From NCBI GenBank assembly GCA_017504265.1, contig JAFVRN010000006.1, positions 1 through 64,000 on the forward strand: a DNA stretch of 64,000 nucleotides, read 5' to 3'. The notes beneath the pieces were generated by a model. It did no database searches, was not told where the DNA came from, and worked only from the letters and a program-made list of their open reading frames with translations. Below, piece by piece: positions 49,118-59,394 of the stretch (within the stretch, counting starts at the first letter, position 1; the number at the start of each line of letters is the position of its first letter). The position numbers and the translations under genes were made by a program. This DNA is from Alistipes sp. (lineage in GTDB: Bacteria; Bacteroidota; Bacteroidia; Bacteroidales; Rikenellaceae).

Positions 49118-51739
49118 ATGAAACCGAGAATGATAATACTATGCAGTCTGCTGCTCACCCTTCTTCTTGTCATAAGTTGTGACAATAGCGACAACGCTAT
49201 GGTTACGGCCGAGTATGGCTACGTACAGTTCAAGGTGGTAAAGAGTGGCGAGGCTGCTACGGCCGAGAGTCGTGCGGGTGCTACCCTCGACCGGCTATCG
49301 GATGCACATAAGCTCACCGTGGTTATGCAGCACGATGGCTCGACCATAACGCAGACACTGCCACTGAGCAGCTACGACGACATCACAGCCGAGTGGGGCG
49401 TACGTAGCGAGAAGCTGCGCCTGCTTGTAGGCAAGTACGACATCATCGGCTACTACCTCTACGACAATATGGACAAGGAGTTGCTTACAGGCGGAAACTC
49501 AGGCTCGTTTATCGTTGAGCACAACGGCCTTACGATGCACAATATCGCTACCGAGTCGGTGAAGCGAGGCATGGTAACCTTCCGCCTTGGCAAGGAGCTG
49601 ACACGCGCCGAGGGCGACTACTCCTTCTCGTCGATTAGGAGGGTAGACATCACCGTGCGTAATAAGTTCACGCAGGAGATAACCACCTTCAAGAAGCTTC
49701 CGGTAGAGTATATCGAGACATTTGCCGAGGGCTCGGCCGACGAGAGCCTATATCCCGACAGTAATCGCGAAACGGCCTATGCTACGTGCGATACTACGCT
49801 ATGGATAAAGGCGGGTGACTATGCCATAACGGGCTATACGACATACTCCGATGCTCGTGGGCGTAACATCCTTGAAGCGGCCACTATCACCGAACTCGGT
49901 GCAGGGTTTAGCGTCGAGGACAACACCGTGACGAGCGATGTAGAGGTACCTATCGTGCTATCACTCTCGGCACGACACATCCTCGACTATGTTGCATTAA
50001 AGGAGATATGGCTGGCATTGGATGGCCCAAACTGGACATTCCACGGCGAAGAGTATCAGGCGGGCACAAACTGGAACTTCAACTGCGATATAGATATGTG
50101 GGGTAATCAGCCGGGTGTTACACTGAGTGGCGATGGTCGTGTCGAGACTATCAACATATCGGGTTTTGGCGCACGTGGCGAAGTGCCCGAGGCGATAGGA
50201 GAGCTTACCGAGCTTAAACTACTCTACTTGGGCAACCACAACGAGCTTATCGGTGGCTATGACAGCTCGACAAGCGGAGAGCGCATAGATGCCATGGACT
50301 ACCACCAAAAGGTGTTGGCATACGATGGTCGTGAAGCACTATCTTCAGAGCTGAAGCGTGTAATAAACAGCGACCCCAATATGCAACCCATACTCTCGGG
50401 ACGTATCGGCCTAAAAGATGTCGCCTATGGCAACCTGACAAATGGCATCACAGGCATATCACGCGCCATTATGCGTCTTACCAAACTCGAACAGCTGTTT
50501 ATAGCCAACTCACCCATTACCGCCGAGCGTTTTCTTGTAGATACTGCGTCCGACTCGAAGTATAGCGAGGAGAGCGCATCGTGGAGCTGGTCGGAGTTTA
50601 CGGCTCTTACCGATGTGGAGATTTACAACTGCTCGAAATTGGATCGTCTGCCTCTCGATATGTTGTGCAACCTGCCCAACATACAGTCACTCAATCTGTC
50701 GCTGAACAAGAATATCACAGGCGAACAGTTGAAGTCCGACTGGGAGGCTATCATCGATGGTGCCTCAGGCGATAAGATACAAATCCTCTATCTTGGCTAC
50801 AACAATCTCGTAGAGACACCGTCGCACGACTATTTGAAGCGTATGACAAAGCTCGGATTGTTGGACTGCACCAATAACCGCTTGGAGCGTGTACACCCCT
50901 TCGGCAAGGAGGTGCCGCTAACGACGATATACCTCGACAACAACCGTATCACGGAGATAGAAGCCGCCGATGATGGATACTTCTGCGGGCTATCGCAGAT
51001 GGAGACCTTCTCGTGCAGTGGCAACCTTCTTAGCGAACTTCCCGACATCTTCTCGGCGCGCTCGATATATACCATACTCACAGCCAACTTCTCGCGAAAC
51101 AACATATCGTCACTACAAAACGGCGATAGCTGGCGTGGTGTGAACAGCTCGACACTGAACCTTGCAATGAACCGCTTCGAAGAGCTACCTGCAGCCATCC
51201 TCGACTCGGGATCACGCATCGAGACGCTTATGCTCTCGGGAAATGGTATGCGTCGTATCGAGAAGGGTGCTATGAGTGGTCCTTACAGTTCATACCTTAC
51301 CACTATTGACCTTAGTTTCAATAAGCTAAGCGAACTGCCATACGAGGATTTCAGTGCCGAGAACCTACCCTACCTCTATGGTATCGACCTCTCGAGCAAC
51401 TGCTTCTCGGAGTTCCCCTACGCACCACTCTCCATATCCACGCTTACGGTGATGAGCATACGTCAGCAACGTGACGATGCCGGCAACCGCACTCTTCGAG
51501 AGTGGCCTACGGGTCTTTCGACATGCCCAAAGATGACAGCCTTCTACATCGGCTCGAACGACCTACGTAAGATTGACGATGTTATCTCACCCTATATCCT
51601 ACTCTTCGAGATTAAGGATAATCCCAATATTTCGATAGACCTGAGTGAGGTATGTCCATATATCGAAATGGGCTACTACGAGCTTATATACGACTCGACA
51701 CAGGATATCAGAGGCTGCGATGCTCTCAACCTCGAATAA
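49118..51739 (+). CDS. leucine-rich repeat lipoprotein with DUF4458-like N-terminus
   Basis: An 873-residue predicted surface lipoprotein (lipobox VISC, Cys21, then DNSDN). Residues 30-290 hold a beta-rich region with two similar halves (YGYVQFKVVKS, LRLLVGKYDIIGYYLYDN; VDITVRNKF, LWIKAGDYAITGYTTYSD), resembling DUF4458/DUF4493. From about 290 a capping segment (YVALKEIWLALDGPNWTFHG) leads into LRRs: LKLLYLGNHNEL, IQSLNLSLNKNI, LTTIYLDNNRITEI, METFSCSGNLLSELP, LTTIDLSFNKLSELP, LYGIDLSSNCFSEFP. Cap and LRR together suggest protein-protein binding such as host or substrate recognition. Ser51-Arg52 follows the anchor. Gap to the next gene 17 bp. Confidence 0.85.
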   Translation: MKPRMIILCSLLLTLLLVISCDNSDNAMVTAEYGYVQFKVVKSGEAATAESRAGATLDRLSDAHKLTVVMQHDGSTITQTLPLSSYDDITAEWGVRSEKLRLLVGKYDIIGYYLYDNMDKELLTGGNSGSFIVEHNGLTMHNIATESVKRGMVTFRLGKELTRAEGDYSFSSIRRVDITVRNKFTQEITTFKKLPVEYIETFAEGSADESLYPDSNRETAYATCDTTLWIKAGDYAITGYTTYSDARGRNILEAATITELGAGFSVEDNTVTSDVEVPIVLSLSARHILDYVALKEIWLALDGPNWTFHGEEYQAGTNWNFNCDIDMWGNQPGVTLSGDGRVETINISGFGARGEVPEAIGELTELKLLYLGNHNELIGGYDSSTSGERIDAMDYHQKVLAYDGREALSSELKRVINSDPNMQPILSGRIGLKDVAYGNLTNGITGISRAIMRLTKLEQLFIANSPITAERFLVDTASDSKYSEESASWSWSEFTALTDVEIYNCSKLDRLPLDMLCNLPNIQSLNLSLNKNITGEQLKSDWEAIIDGASGDKIQILYLGYNNLVETPSHDYLKRMTKLGLLDCTNNRLERVHPFGKEVPLTTIYLDNNRITEIEAADDGYFCGLSQMETFSCSGNLLSELPDIFSARSIYTILTANFSRNNISSLQNGDSWRGVNSSTLNLAMNRFEELPAAILDSGSRIETLMLSGNGMRRIEKGAMSGPYSSYLTTIDLSFNKLSELPYEDFSAENLPYLYGIDLSSNCFSEFPYAPLSISTLTVMSIRQQRDDAGNRTLREWPTGLSTCPKMTAFYIGSNDLRKIDDVISPYILLFEIKDNPNISIDLSEVCPYIEMGYYELIYDSTQDIRGCDALNLE

Positions 51740-51756
51740 ATAGAACTACTCCGACT

Positions 51757-53454
51757 ATGAAAAAGATATACAACATATACGTAGCACTACTTGGCATTGT
51801 GTTGGTCTGTGGTGCAGCCTGTACGCCCGACACGCCAATTATCGAGGGCTTCGATGCCGACACCTCATCTATCGAGGCCAAGGCCGAAGGTGGCGAGTTT
51901 AACATTGCGATACGCTCGGGCGAGGAGTGGACGGCAGTAGCCTCAGAGCCGTGGGTGATGATATCTCCGGCAAATGGTCGTGGCGAGGTGAAATGTATCG
52001 TTAAGATTGACTCCACGCTTGTAAACGATACCCGCACAACGCATATTCGCTTCTCGGCAAGCGGCGAGCTGCTACGCGAAGTGGCGGTAAGCCAGGAGGG
52101 ATATGCCAAGCACATAACACCCGAGCAGGAGGAGTACAGCATATCGGCTTCGGCAAATCGTGCAGACCGCTGGTTTGAGACCGAGATTGTGACGAACGTA
52201 GACTTTGAGGTAGTACCCGAGTATGGCAGCGGCGAGGATTGGCTCACGGTAGAGGAGTACTCCATAACCCTTGACCGTGGAGCACGTCCACGCAGCACAC
52301 GTCTACACTTCAACTGGAAGATGAATCCCGAAGCTAAGGAGCGCGTGGCATACATCCACCTCGTAGCGCGCAACAGCGAGGATGAGCCGGCAGAGCCTAC
52401 CGTGATTACGGTACGTCAGCAGGCCGCACCCCTTATCGAGGATAACCGCGAGGGCGACTCACTTGCCATACTTACCATCTACGAGAAGCTCGAATGTTGG
52501 GGTAACAACGGCATATCGTCTACCGAGAGTATGAGTAATTGGAGCTGTGTGCGCCTATGGGAGGCTACCGACAAAGGGTTACCCGAAGCAGCGGCCATAG
52601 GACGTGTACGCGACTTGGAGCTAAGCTACTTCAATACCGAAGAAGGTATTCCTCAGGAGATTAAGTATCTGAAATATCTCGAAACACTGTCACTCTTCGG
52701 CAATGTTAATACGATGCTCAAATCGATAGAGATGGGCGAGGAGGTGTGTAGCCTTGACCACCTTAAAGCGTTGCGTGTTGCAGCCTATGGTATTGCCACG
52801 CTACCCAAGAACTTTACGAAGCTGGGGGATACGCTCGAAATCCTCGACCTGAACTCAAATAATCTGGTGGCAATACCCGAGGAACTTAATCCCGAGAACT
52901 TCCCTGAACTCACATCACTCAACCTTGCAAGCAACCGACGTGTATCGACAAGCGACCTACGTAACAGCAGCTCGTATGAGAGTGGTATAGGTATGCACAT
53001 CGATACTCGACGCAGCAATGATCTACGACGACTGCTGCGCTGGGATGCTCTCGAAGAGTTGGTTCTCTCGTATAACTACATCGAGGGTTCGATCCCTGAC
53101 TTCCAGGTGGGCGTGGATGGTGTTGAGCCCTACCGCAGTGAGGATATAGCGGAGCGTGGCGATACGCTGCTATGGGCTGTTGAGAGCGGTTTAGCGCGTA
53201 TACTGCCCAATATGAAGCATCTCACGCTCAACCTCAACTTCTTCACAGGCAAGCTCCCCGACTGGCTACTATACCACCCACGACTTTTGGAGTGGAACAC
53301 CAATATACTCCTATATCCACAGCAGGAGAGCAGTTACGACAGCGAGGGTAACGTACCTCACTTCGACAACACCCCCTCGTCGCAAGAGTACTACTTTGAG
53401 AAGTATCCGCTGATGCGAGGACGATTTGAGTTTAACGACGAAATAGAGTTATAG
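51757..53454 (+). CDS. BACON and leucine-rich repeat lipoprotein
   Basis: A 565-residue predicted lipoprotein (lipobox GAAC, Cys22). Two BACON-type sandwiches follow: residues about 38-125 (GGEFNIAIRSGEEWTAVASEPWVMISP, ending VAVSQEG) and 130-235 (VDFEVVPEYGSGEDWLTV, ending VITVRQQAAP). From about 290 there are LRR-like units (LETLSLFGNVN, LEILDLNSNNLVAIPEELNP, LTSLNLASNRRV, LEELVLSYNYIEGSIPD, MKHLTLNLNFFTGKLPD). The start at 51757 (MKKIYNIYVALL) gives the signal peptide; 35 residues upstream overlap the previous gene out of frame. BACON domains are thought to bind mucin or glycoprotein, and LRRs bind proteins, so a glycoprotein target is plausible. The subtilase follows 2 bp later. Confidence 0.83.
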   Translation: MKKIYNIYVALLGIVLVCGAACTPDTPIIEGFDADTSSIEAKAEGGEFNIAIRSGEEWTAVASEPWVMISPANGRGEVKCIVKIDSTLVNDTRTTHIRFSASGELLREVAVSQEGYAKHITPEQEEYSISASANRADRWFETEIVTNVDFEVVPEYGSGEDWLTVEEYSITLDRGARPRSTRLHFNWKMNPEAKERVAYIHLVARNSEDEPAEPTVITVRQQAAPLIEDNREGDSLAILTIYEKLECWGNNGISSTESMSNWSCVRLWEATDKGLPEAAAIGRVRDLELSYFNTEEGIPQEIKYLKYLETLSLFGNVNTMLKSIEMGEEVCSLDHLKALRVAAYGIATLPKNFTKLGDTLEILDLNSNNLVAIPEELNPENFPELTSLNLASNRRVSTSDLRNSSSYESGIGMHIDTRRSNDLRRLLRWDALEELVLSYNYIEGSIPDFQVGVDGVEPYRSEDIAERGDTLLWAVESGLARILPNMKHLTLNLNFFTGKLPDWLLYHPRLLEWNTNILLYPQQESSYDSEGNVPHFDNTPSSQEYYFEKYPLMRGRFEFNDEIEL

Positions 53455-53456
53455 CT

Positions 53457-55514
53457 ATGAACAAGTATCTTGTATATATACTACCGGTTGTGTCGGCACT
53501 CGTCATGCTGTCCTGCACAAAGGATATGGAGAGCATCGTTATCAGCCCCGAGCCAGACAAAGGCATGGAGGCGTGGTGCGATGCCAACAAGGGCGAGATT
53601 ATAATTAAGTTCTCGGCAGAGATGGAGGATATTCTCGACTCGACGTTTACACGCTCCGGAGGCGAGGCCACACGCTCGGGCATACCTTCGACCGACGAGG
53701 TACTCGACATCCTTGGAGCATACTCCTTCGAGCGAGTATTCCCCATTGACAAGCGCACCGAGGAGCGTACGCGTGAGGCGGGATTGCACCTATGGTACAT
53801 CGTACGCTTCAACCCCGAGGAGGATTTGAGCCGTGCCTACGAGCAATTGTCCAAACTTGGCGAGATAGACAAACTGCAATACAACCGCCATATAGAGCGT
53901 AGCTACAACCCCACTGCCAAGCCGCACTTCATAAGTTGTGCCGAAGCTGATAGCTACACTACCCGCACTACACGCAGTAGCGACATGCCCTTCAACGATC
54001 CGGAGATGTACCGCCAATGGTGCTACATAAATCATGGCGATTACTCGTTTGCACAGCCATGGGCAGGTGTCGTAGCAGGATGTGATGCCGGCTGCGAGGA
54101 GGCGTGGAAGCTATGTACGGGCGATGAGGATATAATCGTAGCTGTCTTCGACGAGGCTGTTATGTGGAGTCATCCCGACCTTATGGACAACATATGGATC
54201 AACGAAGGCGAGGAGCTGCATGCCGGCATAGATGCCGATGGCAACGGATATAAGGATGACCGTTATGGATATAACTTCGTGCGTAACACGGCTGTAACCT
54301 CATGGACATCGAACGGCAGTACGGGTCACGGCACACACGTTGCCGGCACGATAGCCGCTGTAAATGACAACGGCATAGGCGTATCGGGCATAGCCGGTGG
54401 CCGCGGTGGCAAGGGCGGCGTAAAGATTATGACCTGCCAGCTCTTCGATGGCATGAATGCGGCGACACTCATTATGGAGGCACGCGCCATGAAGTATGCT
54501 GCGGACAACGGAGCAGTGATAATGCAGTGCTCGTGGGGCTACAACTCCTCGAAGGCCAACCTTATCATGGGATATACCCCGGGGCCTGCCACCGAAGAGG
54601 AGTGGGCTATGACCTATCCCTTGGAGAAGGAGTCGCTCGACTACTTCATACACAATGCAGGCTCGCCCAATGGCGTGATCGATGGAGGTCTTGCGATATT
54701 TGCCTCGGGAAATGAGTATGCAGCGCAGTCGTCGTTCCCTGCGGCCTACTCGAAGTGTATATCTGTCGCGGCACTGGCTGCCGACTATACTCCTGCCTCA
54801 TATTCAAACTATGGCGTGGATGTAAGTTTCTCGGCACCCGGTGGCGATATGGAGTACTACGGCACACCTGGCAAGGAGGATAACATCTTCGACGAAAATG
54901 GCGTGCTCATGGAGCAGGGTAGCATCTTCTCAACACTCGTACTCAACGGCATAGCCGGCTATGGCTACTACGAGGGTACATCGATGGCCTGTCCGCACGT
55001 AACAGGTGTCGCAGCCCTCGGACTATCCTATGCCAAGCAACTTAAACGACACTTCACGGCAGATGAGTTCCGAGAGCTGATGTATAGCACGGCACGAGAT
55101 ATAGAGTCCTACTTCGTGGGCGAGAAGTTATACTACATGAACCACAACTCGGCAGGTGCGACACCTATGAAGATGCAACTTGAAGAGTATCGTGGTAAGA
55201 TGGGCCGTCTGACCGATGCCGGAGCATTGCTACGAGCCATCGAGGGCAGTGGCCGCGATATGCGTCTTCCGAACCTATATTTAGCACCAGGCACGGAGCA
55301 TAGGCTCGAGCTTAAAGAGTATATCGACGACGAGGCAAGCAGCATAACACTATCGAACGAGGAGGTGGCCACAGCCAACCTACACGATAACCTGCTTACG
55401 GTTAGGGCAAAGAGTGTAGGACAGACTACCTTGACGATAGTATGTAGCAATAAGCGTGAATATCGCCTTACTGTCACGGTGCGTAGCGGTGCTTCGGAGA
55501 ACGGATGGTTCTAA
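53457..55514 (+). CDS. subtilisin-like serine protease lipoprotein (S8), copy 3
   Basis: A 685-residue lipoprotein (lipobox MLSC, Cys20) with a prodomain-like region (about 35-165), then RSSDMPFNDPEMYRQWCY and a complete S8 domain: Asp232 (VAVFDEAV), His294 (GHGTHVAG), Ser509 (GTSMACPH), oxyanion Asn419 (FASGN). The Asp loop has DEAV where copies 1 and 2 have DEGV. A calcium-like loop (DADGNGYKDD) and the C-terminal tail (YIDDEASSITLSNEEVATANL) match the other copies in layout. It is more diverged than copies 1 and 2 are from each other. Embedded in a SusCD operon, it may cut proteins captured by the LRR/BACON neighbours so that peptides enter through SusC; this is inference. Confidence 0.93.
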   Translation: MNKYLVYILPVVSALVMLSCTKDMESIVISPEPDKGMEAWCDANKGEIIIKFSAEMEDILDSTFTRSGGEATRSGIPSTDEVLDILGAYSFERVFPIDKRTEERTREAGLHLWYIVRFNPEEDLSRAYEQLSKLGEIDKLQYNRHIERSYNPTAKPHFISCAEADSYTTRTTRSSDMPFNDPEMYRQWCYINHGDYSFAQPWAGVVAGCDAGCEEAWKLCTGDEDIIVAVFDEAVMWSHPDLMDNIWINEGEELHAGIDADGNGYKDDRYGYNFVRNTAVTSWTSNGSTGHGTHVAGTIAAVNDNGIGVSGIAGGRGGKGGVKIMTCQLFDGMNAATLIMEARAMKYAADNGAVIMQCSWGYNSSKANLIMGYTPGPATEEEWAMTYPLEKESLDYFIHNAGSPNGVIDGGLAIFASGNEYAAQSSFPAAYSKCISVAALAADYTPASYSNYGVDVSFSAPGGDMEYYGTPGKEDNIFDENGVLMEQGSIFSTLVLNGIAGYGYYEGTSMACPHVTGVAALGLSYAKQLKRHFTADEFRELMYSTARDIESYFVGEKLYYMNHNSAGATPMKMQLEEYRGKMGRLTDAGALLRAIEGSGRDMRLPNLYLAPGTEHRLELKEYIDDEASSITLSNEEVATANLHDNLLTVRAKSVGQTTLTIVCSNKREYRLTVTVRSGASENGWF

Positions 55515-55539
55515 TATAATAATATGTGTGCAAATAGTG

Positions 55540-56322
55540 ATGCGAGGTGTTACATACATATTGACACTATTGCTTGCTACGACACTGAGTGTTGCAGCAC
55601 AGGATATACCTATGCTGTCACGCTCGGCACTCGACGGGTTGGTACACCCCACGCTGTCATCAAAAGGCGAGGGTCGGCTATCGTCTACCGAACAGATAGT
55701 GATGCTCGGACATGTCGGCGACAACAGACGACACACGGCGACATACAGAGTGTATAACCTCTCTGCGGAGGATATATCCATTACGCGTCTGCGACCGTCG
55801 TGCAGTTGTCTGACGGCAGAATACGCATCGAGTTGCATTGCAGCAGGCAAGAGCATTGATATCGACGTAGAGTTCAACCCTGCGGGACGCAGTGGCGACT
55901 TTGAAGTCTATCTACTGGTATACACCTCGTTGGATAGCATACATCCGAGTATGAGGCTGAGCCTACAAGGCAGCATAGAGCCTACATCACGCTGGCCACA
56001 CCTCAATATTACAATGGGAGCATTGCATCTAAGCCGGCGTGAACTGACCCTCGACAACCTATCGGCCAAGGGCACACGCAGCGAACGTATAGCCTGCATA
56101 AATGGTGGCGACAGCCCTCTACGCATCACGGCACATAGCACAATCAAGGGGCTAAGTCTGCATACCGAGCCGGAGATATTGAGGCCCGAAGAGGAGGGCG
56201 ACATCGTAGTAAGTTTTAGCGGCGACTTAGCCGCAACCGAAGAACTTACTACCCTACTTATAATTGAGGGTGTGGAGGCATCACCCGTAGATAGGATGAT
56301 ACGTGTGACACTGAAAAAATAG
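55540..56322 (+). CDS. DUF1573 family exported protein
   Basis: A 260-residue exported protein with a cleavable signal peptide (SVAA|QDIP) and no lipobox. Residues about 65-150 form a DUF1573 unit: HTATYRVYNLSAEDISITRLRPSCSCLTAEY carries the family CSC motif, followed by IAAGKSIDIDVEFNPAGRSGDF. A second, degenerate unit follows (SERIACINGGDSPLRITAHSTIKGL...IVVSFSGDL). The ATG at 55540 is chosen because the upstream in-frame extension overlaps the subtilase. The fold is an ASPM/SPD-2/hydin-like immunoglobulin domain, probably structural. Its place between subtilase and lipocalin-like gene is unlike copies 1 and 2. Confidence 0.83.
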   Translation: MRGVTYILTLLLATTLSVAAQDIPMLSRSALDGLVHPTLSSKGEGRLSSTEQIVMLGHVGDNRRHTATYRVYNLSAEDISITRLRPSCSCLTAEYASSCIAAGKSIDIDVEFNPAGRSGDFEVYLLVYTSLDSIHPSMRLSLQGSIEPTSRWPHLNITMGALHLSRRELTLDNLSAKGTRSERIACINGGDSPLRITAHSTIKGLSLHTEPEILRPEEEGDIVVSFSGDLAATEELTTLLIIEGVEASPVDRMIRVTLKK

Positions 56323-56333
56323 AATTACAACAT

Positions 56334-56804
56334 ATGAAACAGCTAAGATTACTTACCATCGCACTACTCGGTGCATTGGCACTACTCGGCACGAGCTGCG
56401 ACAACGACGAGAATAATGTCAGAGTCGATGTCGAGACCATAGCCGTAACCTACTCAACCATTGAGGGTATATGGCAGGCTCAACAGATTGACGATATGGA
56501 ACTCGATTCCGCGACCTTCTGCTACGTAAGTTTCACTGCCTCGGAGCGTCGCTTCGACATATACGACAATCTATCTACGATGTACGTCAAGCATACCACC
56601 GGTGATTACAGCATATCGCAGGATGATTGGGGTAAATATATCCTCAGTGGCAGCTACGACTACGGCATTGGCGACTGGAACAGCACATACGAGGTGGTAA
56701 TAGTCGCCCCGGGCGATAAGATGATATGGCAGTCACAAAACAGCGACGAGGTGGTTATCTACCAGCGTGTGGAGTCACTACCCGAGTTTGATACTAACAA
56801 CTAA
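56334..56804 (+). CDS. lipocalin-like lipoprotein, partner of subtilase copy 3
   Basis: A 156-residue predicted lipoprotein (lipobox GTSC, Cys22, then DNDENN). The opening TIEGIWQAQQID is a G-x-W lipocalin-like start, followed by short strands (FCYVSFTASERRFDIYDN, GDYSISQDDWGKYILSGSYDYG, TYEVVIVAPGDKMIWQS) that line up in order with the two paralogues at 4083 and 6790, though identity is low. It lies two genes after subtilase copy 3. Ligand and role unknown. Confidence 0.78.
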   Translation: MKQLRLLTIALLGALALLGTSCDNDENNVRVDVETIAVTYSTIEGIWQAQQIDDMELDSATFCYVSFTASERRFDIYDNLSTMYVKHTTGDYSISQDDWGKYILSGSYDYGIGDWNSTYEVVIVAPGDKMIWQSQNSDEVVIYQRVESLPEFDTNN

Positions 56805-56815
56805 AATTATATATT

Positions 56816-59341
56816 ATGAAGTGGTATAACAGATTGCTTGCTACGATGATGGCCGTGCTATCTATCGTGGTAATATACAGTTGCGAAGAGGAGCCCGAGG
56901 TGACACCACCGGCCAACCCTCCGACAATAGGCATACACGAGCCATCGTTCGACAAGGAGAGTATGACTCTTACAGTGCTTATTGCACCATCAACCGATGC
57001 TGCTGCCTGGTATTGGAAGATTGAGGCACAAGGCGAGAAGCTCGACTACACCAAGGTTGAGGGTGCTGCTGCCGACGAGCTGCAACGCACCGTGGAGTAT
57101 GGCATAGAGTATACCATCTCGGCATATGCCGAGAATGAGGGCGGCAAGAGTGAGGTTGATACCAAGAAGTTCTGCCCGATGCCCGATGCTGCCGTAGTGG
57201 CAATAGGCGAGGTTACGCTAAACGAGGAGAGCATGCAGGCCGAGGCTACAGTATACCCATCGGCAAGCACCACAAAGTGGTATTGGAAGGCTACGGCCGA
57301 GGGTGCAGAGGATGACGAGTGGCAGGCCGTAGATGGTAACAGCGAGACCATCATACGCTTTGACTACCGGTGGGGCGTGAAGTATGAGATACGCGCCTAT
57401 GCCGAGAATATTTCGGGTAAGAGCGAGGAGGCGACAGCCGAGGCATACTTCGAGCCCGAGGCTGCTACGATAGAGGTTGGCGAGGCTCAGTTCGACGAGG
57501 AGAGTATGACTCTTAGCTTCGAGGTAACGCCTTCGGCTACGACACACACATGGTATTGGGGTGAGCATAGCGATGCCGAGACTGAGCAGTATGAGCATTT
57601 CGAGGATAACAAGGCTCGCACGGTAAGCTGCATCATAGAGTACGACAAGGAGTATAACTTTATCTTTGTTGCCGAGAATATTGTGGGAAATGGCGAGCAG
57701 AAGAGCGTCGTCGTGAAGTATGATATGCCTATTCTCGAGCCATTGGTATCGCTCAGCATCAAGCAGCTGACAGCATTTACCATAAGTGTCGAGGTTAGCA
57801 TGGCCGACCACTGCAAGCACTATGCGGCAGGAGCTATGATGAGCACCAACTACGATAAGGAGCGTTTCGTAACACAGGCTCTCGCATCGCTCAACCCCGA
57901 TGCCAACTACCCATTTATGCCGTACAATACGGCAACCGAGAGCCGCACATTTACCGAGCAAGACCTAGAACGTGGTTCGCTTGCTACGGCCGAGAGCTCT
58001 TCGGGCATAGTATTGCACCAGCAGGTGGAGTACACCATTGCCGTATATGCAGAAGATGCTAATGGCAGAAACGATGTATACACCCTTACGACAGTCATTC
58101 CTGCTGCCACCATAGGCGAAGACTTTGGCCTGACACTCACACAGGGTGACGAACAGATAGGAGAAACCTGGGCTAAGGCAAGTGTTGAAGCTCCTGCGGG
58201 CAGCAAGCTGCTTGTGGGGTATCTCGACTACACGTCCTCCTCTGCCGAGCAATCATTCAGCTTCGAGGGTAAGAGCGACGAGGAGTGTAAGGCCTATATT
58301 TTGAGTGTAGCAAATGCTCTTCCTAAGCCCGTAAGCGAGGATAAGGAGTATCTGCTTAGCGAGAACCTTAACATAGATACCAAATATGTGGCATATGCCA
58401 TTGCCATTTCCGAGGCCGGCACGATAAATATCTGCTACAAGGTATTTACCACAAAGTCGCCATCGCTGTCGGGCATTGCCAAGATCGAAGATGCCTATAT
58501 CTATTCGCAGAGTAGTGTCGATGAACTCGACATCACGCTATATACCGATGATAATGCAACTAAGGTTCGCCTCTATGCAGCACCTGCTACCGACCATGCA
58601 GCCTACGCCGACCATATGGTTCAGATTATGGATGCTTCCGACTACCAAAACTTCCGCGAGGAGTATGACGTATCCAGCAATATGGCAGCTATTACCATCG
58701 ACATATACCACCCCGGCGACGACTACTATATGTATGCCGTAGCTATCGATGGCGAGGGCAAGGCCGGCGAGATGGTAAACGTGGCACAACTTTCGGGACT
58801 ATCTACCGAGTATTACACGACAGCCAAGACTATCGACAATGGCGGCGATGATATTGGCGGCGGTGGCGATATTGGCGGCGGCGATGAGCCTGAACCTGAG
58901 CCTGAGCCCGACCTAATTAACGATCCTCCATTCGACGGCACAACAAGCGTCACACTCACAGCAAGTGACGTGCAGATAACACCATATATCGATGAGGAGC
59001 GCATCAGTGTTACACTTCGTATCAGCAACCCTACGGGCGAGATAGATCAGATGTGGCTATATCGTCTTGGCGGCTGCAAGAGGGAGGAGATAGCAGAGAA
59101 AATACGCGATAACTTTGCAGACTATCCCACATTGTATGGCTCAAGGAAGGTAGCCGAACTCGATACCGACTACCGCTACGAGAATACGGACGTGGACTCG
59201 CACGATCCAAAAATTTATAGCCTTCTACCATACGATAACACCCACGGTGGCGATATTATCGTAGTTGTCCTGCGACAGCCGGATGGCAAGTTCAATATTC
59301 CGGCATGCTTCATACCGGGCATTGGCGTTGAGGAGCTATAG
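56816..59341 (+). CDS. surface lipoprotein with tandem Ig-like repeats
   Basis: An 841-residue predicted lipoprotein (lipobox IYSC, Cys23, then EEEPE, an acidic surface-export signal). Three tandem repeats of about 95 residues cover roughly 35-320, each with the pattern FDEESMTL...PS..T..WYWK...I.Y...Y.I.AYAEN..GKSE, related to fibronectin III/Ig folds. Longer beta-domains follow, then a low-complexity Gly/Asp and EPEPEPEP linker near residues 680-705 and a C-terminal domain of about 135 residues (SVTLTASDVQITPYIDEERISV). No catalytic motif. Last gene of the ten-gene operon, closed by a 32-bp palindrome. A spacer or ligand-display protein is likely. Confidence 0.8.
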   Translation: MKWYNRLLATMMAVLSIVVIYSCEEEPEVTPPANPPTIGIHEPSFDKESMTLTVLIAPSTDAAAWYWKIEAQGEKLDYTKVEGAAADELQRTVEYGIEYTISAYAENEGGKSEVDTKKFCPMPDAAVVAIGEVTLNEESMQAEATVYPSASTTKWYWKATAEGAEDDEWQAVDGNSETIIRFDYRWGVKYEIRAYAENISGKSEEATAEAYFEPEAATIEVGEAQFDEESMTLSFEVTPSATTHTWYWGEHSDAETEQYEHFEDNKARTVSCIIEYDKEYNFIFVAENIVGNGEQKSVVVKYDMPILEPLVSLSIKQLTAFTISVEVSMADHCKHYAAGAMMSTNYDKERFVTQALASLNPDANYPFMPYNTATESRTFTEQDLERGSLATAESSSGIVLHQQVEYTIAVYAEDANGRNDVYTLTTVIPAATIGEDFGLTLTQGDEQIGETWAKASVEAPAGSKLLVGYLDYTSSSAEQSFSFEGKSDEECKAYILSVANALPKPVSEDKEYLLSENLNIDTKYVAYAIAISEAGTINICYKVFTTKSPSLSGIAKIEDAYIYSQSSVDELDITLYTDDNATKVRLYAAPATDHAAYADHMVQIMDASDYQNFREEYDVSSNMAAITIDIYHPGDDYYMYAVAIDGEGKAGEMVNVAQLSGLSTEYYTTAKTIDNGGDDIGGGGDIGGGDEPEPEPEPDLINDPPFDGTTSVTLTASDVQITPYIDEERISVTLRISNPTGEIDQMWLYRLGGCKREEIAEKIRDNFADYPTLYGSRKVAELDTDYRYENTDVDSHDPKIYSLLPYDNTHGGDIIVVVLRQPDGKFNIPACFIPGIGVEEL

Positions 59342-59362
59342 TATGCAGACAACACTCTAAGT

Positions 59363-59394
59363 TCGGCAGGGCTATGTGCACATAGCCCTGCCGA
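59363..59394 (+). terminator. terminator of the ten-gene operon
   Basis: A perfect 32-bp palindrome (16-bp arms, TCGGCAGGGCTATGTG and complement, no spacer) 22 bp after the stop, followed by TATGTTTCTT. Confidence 0.78.
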
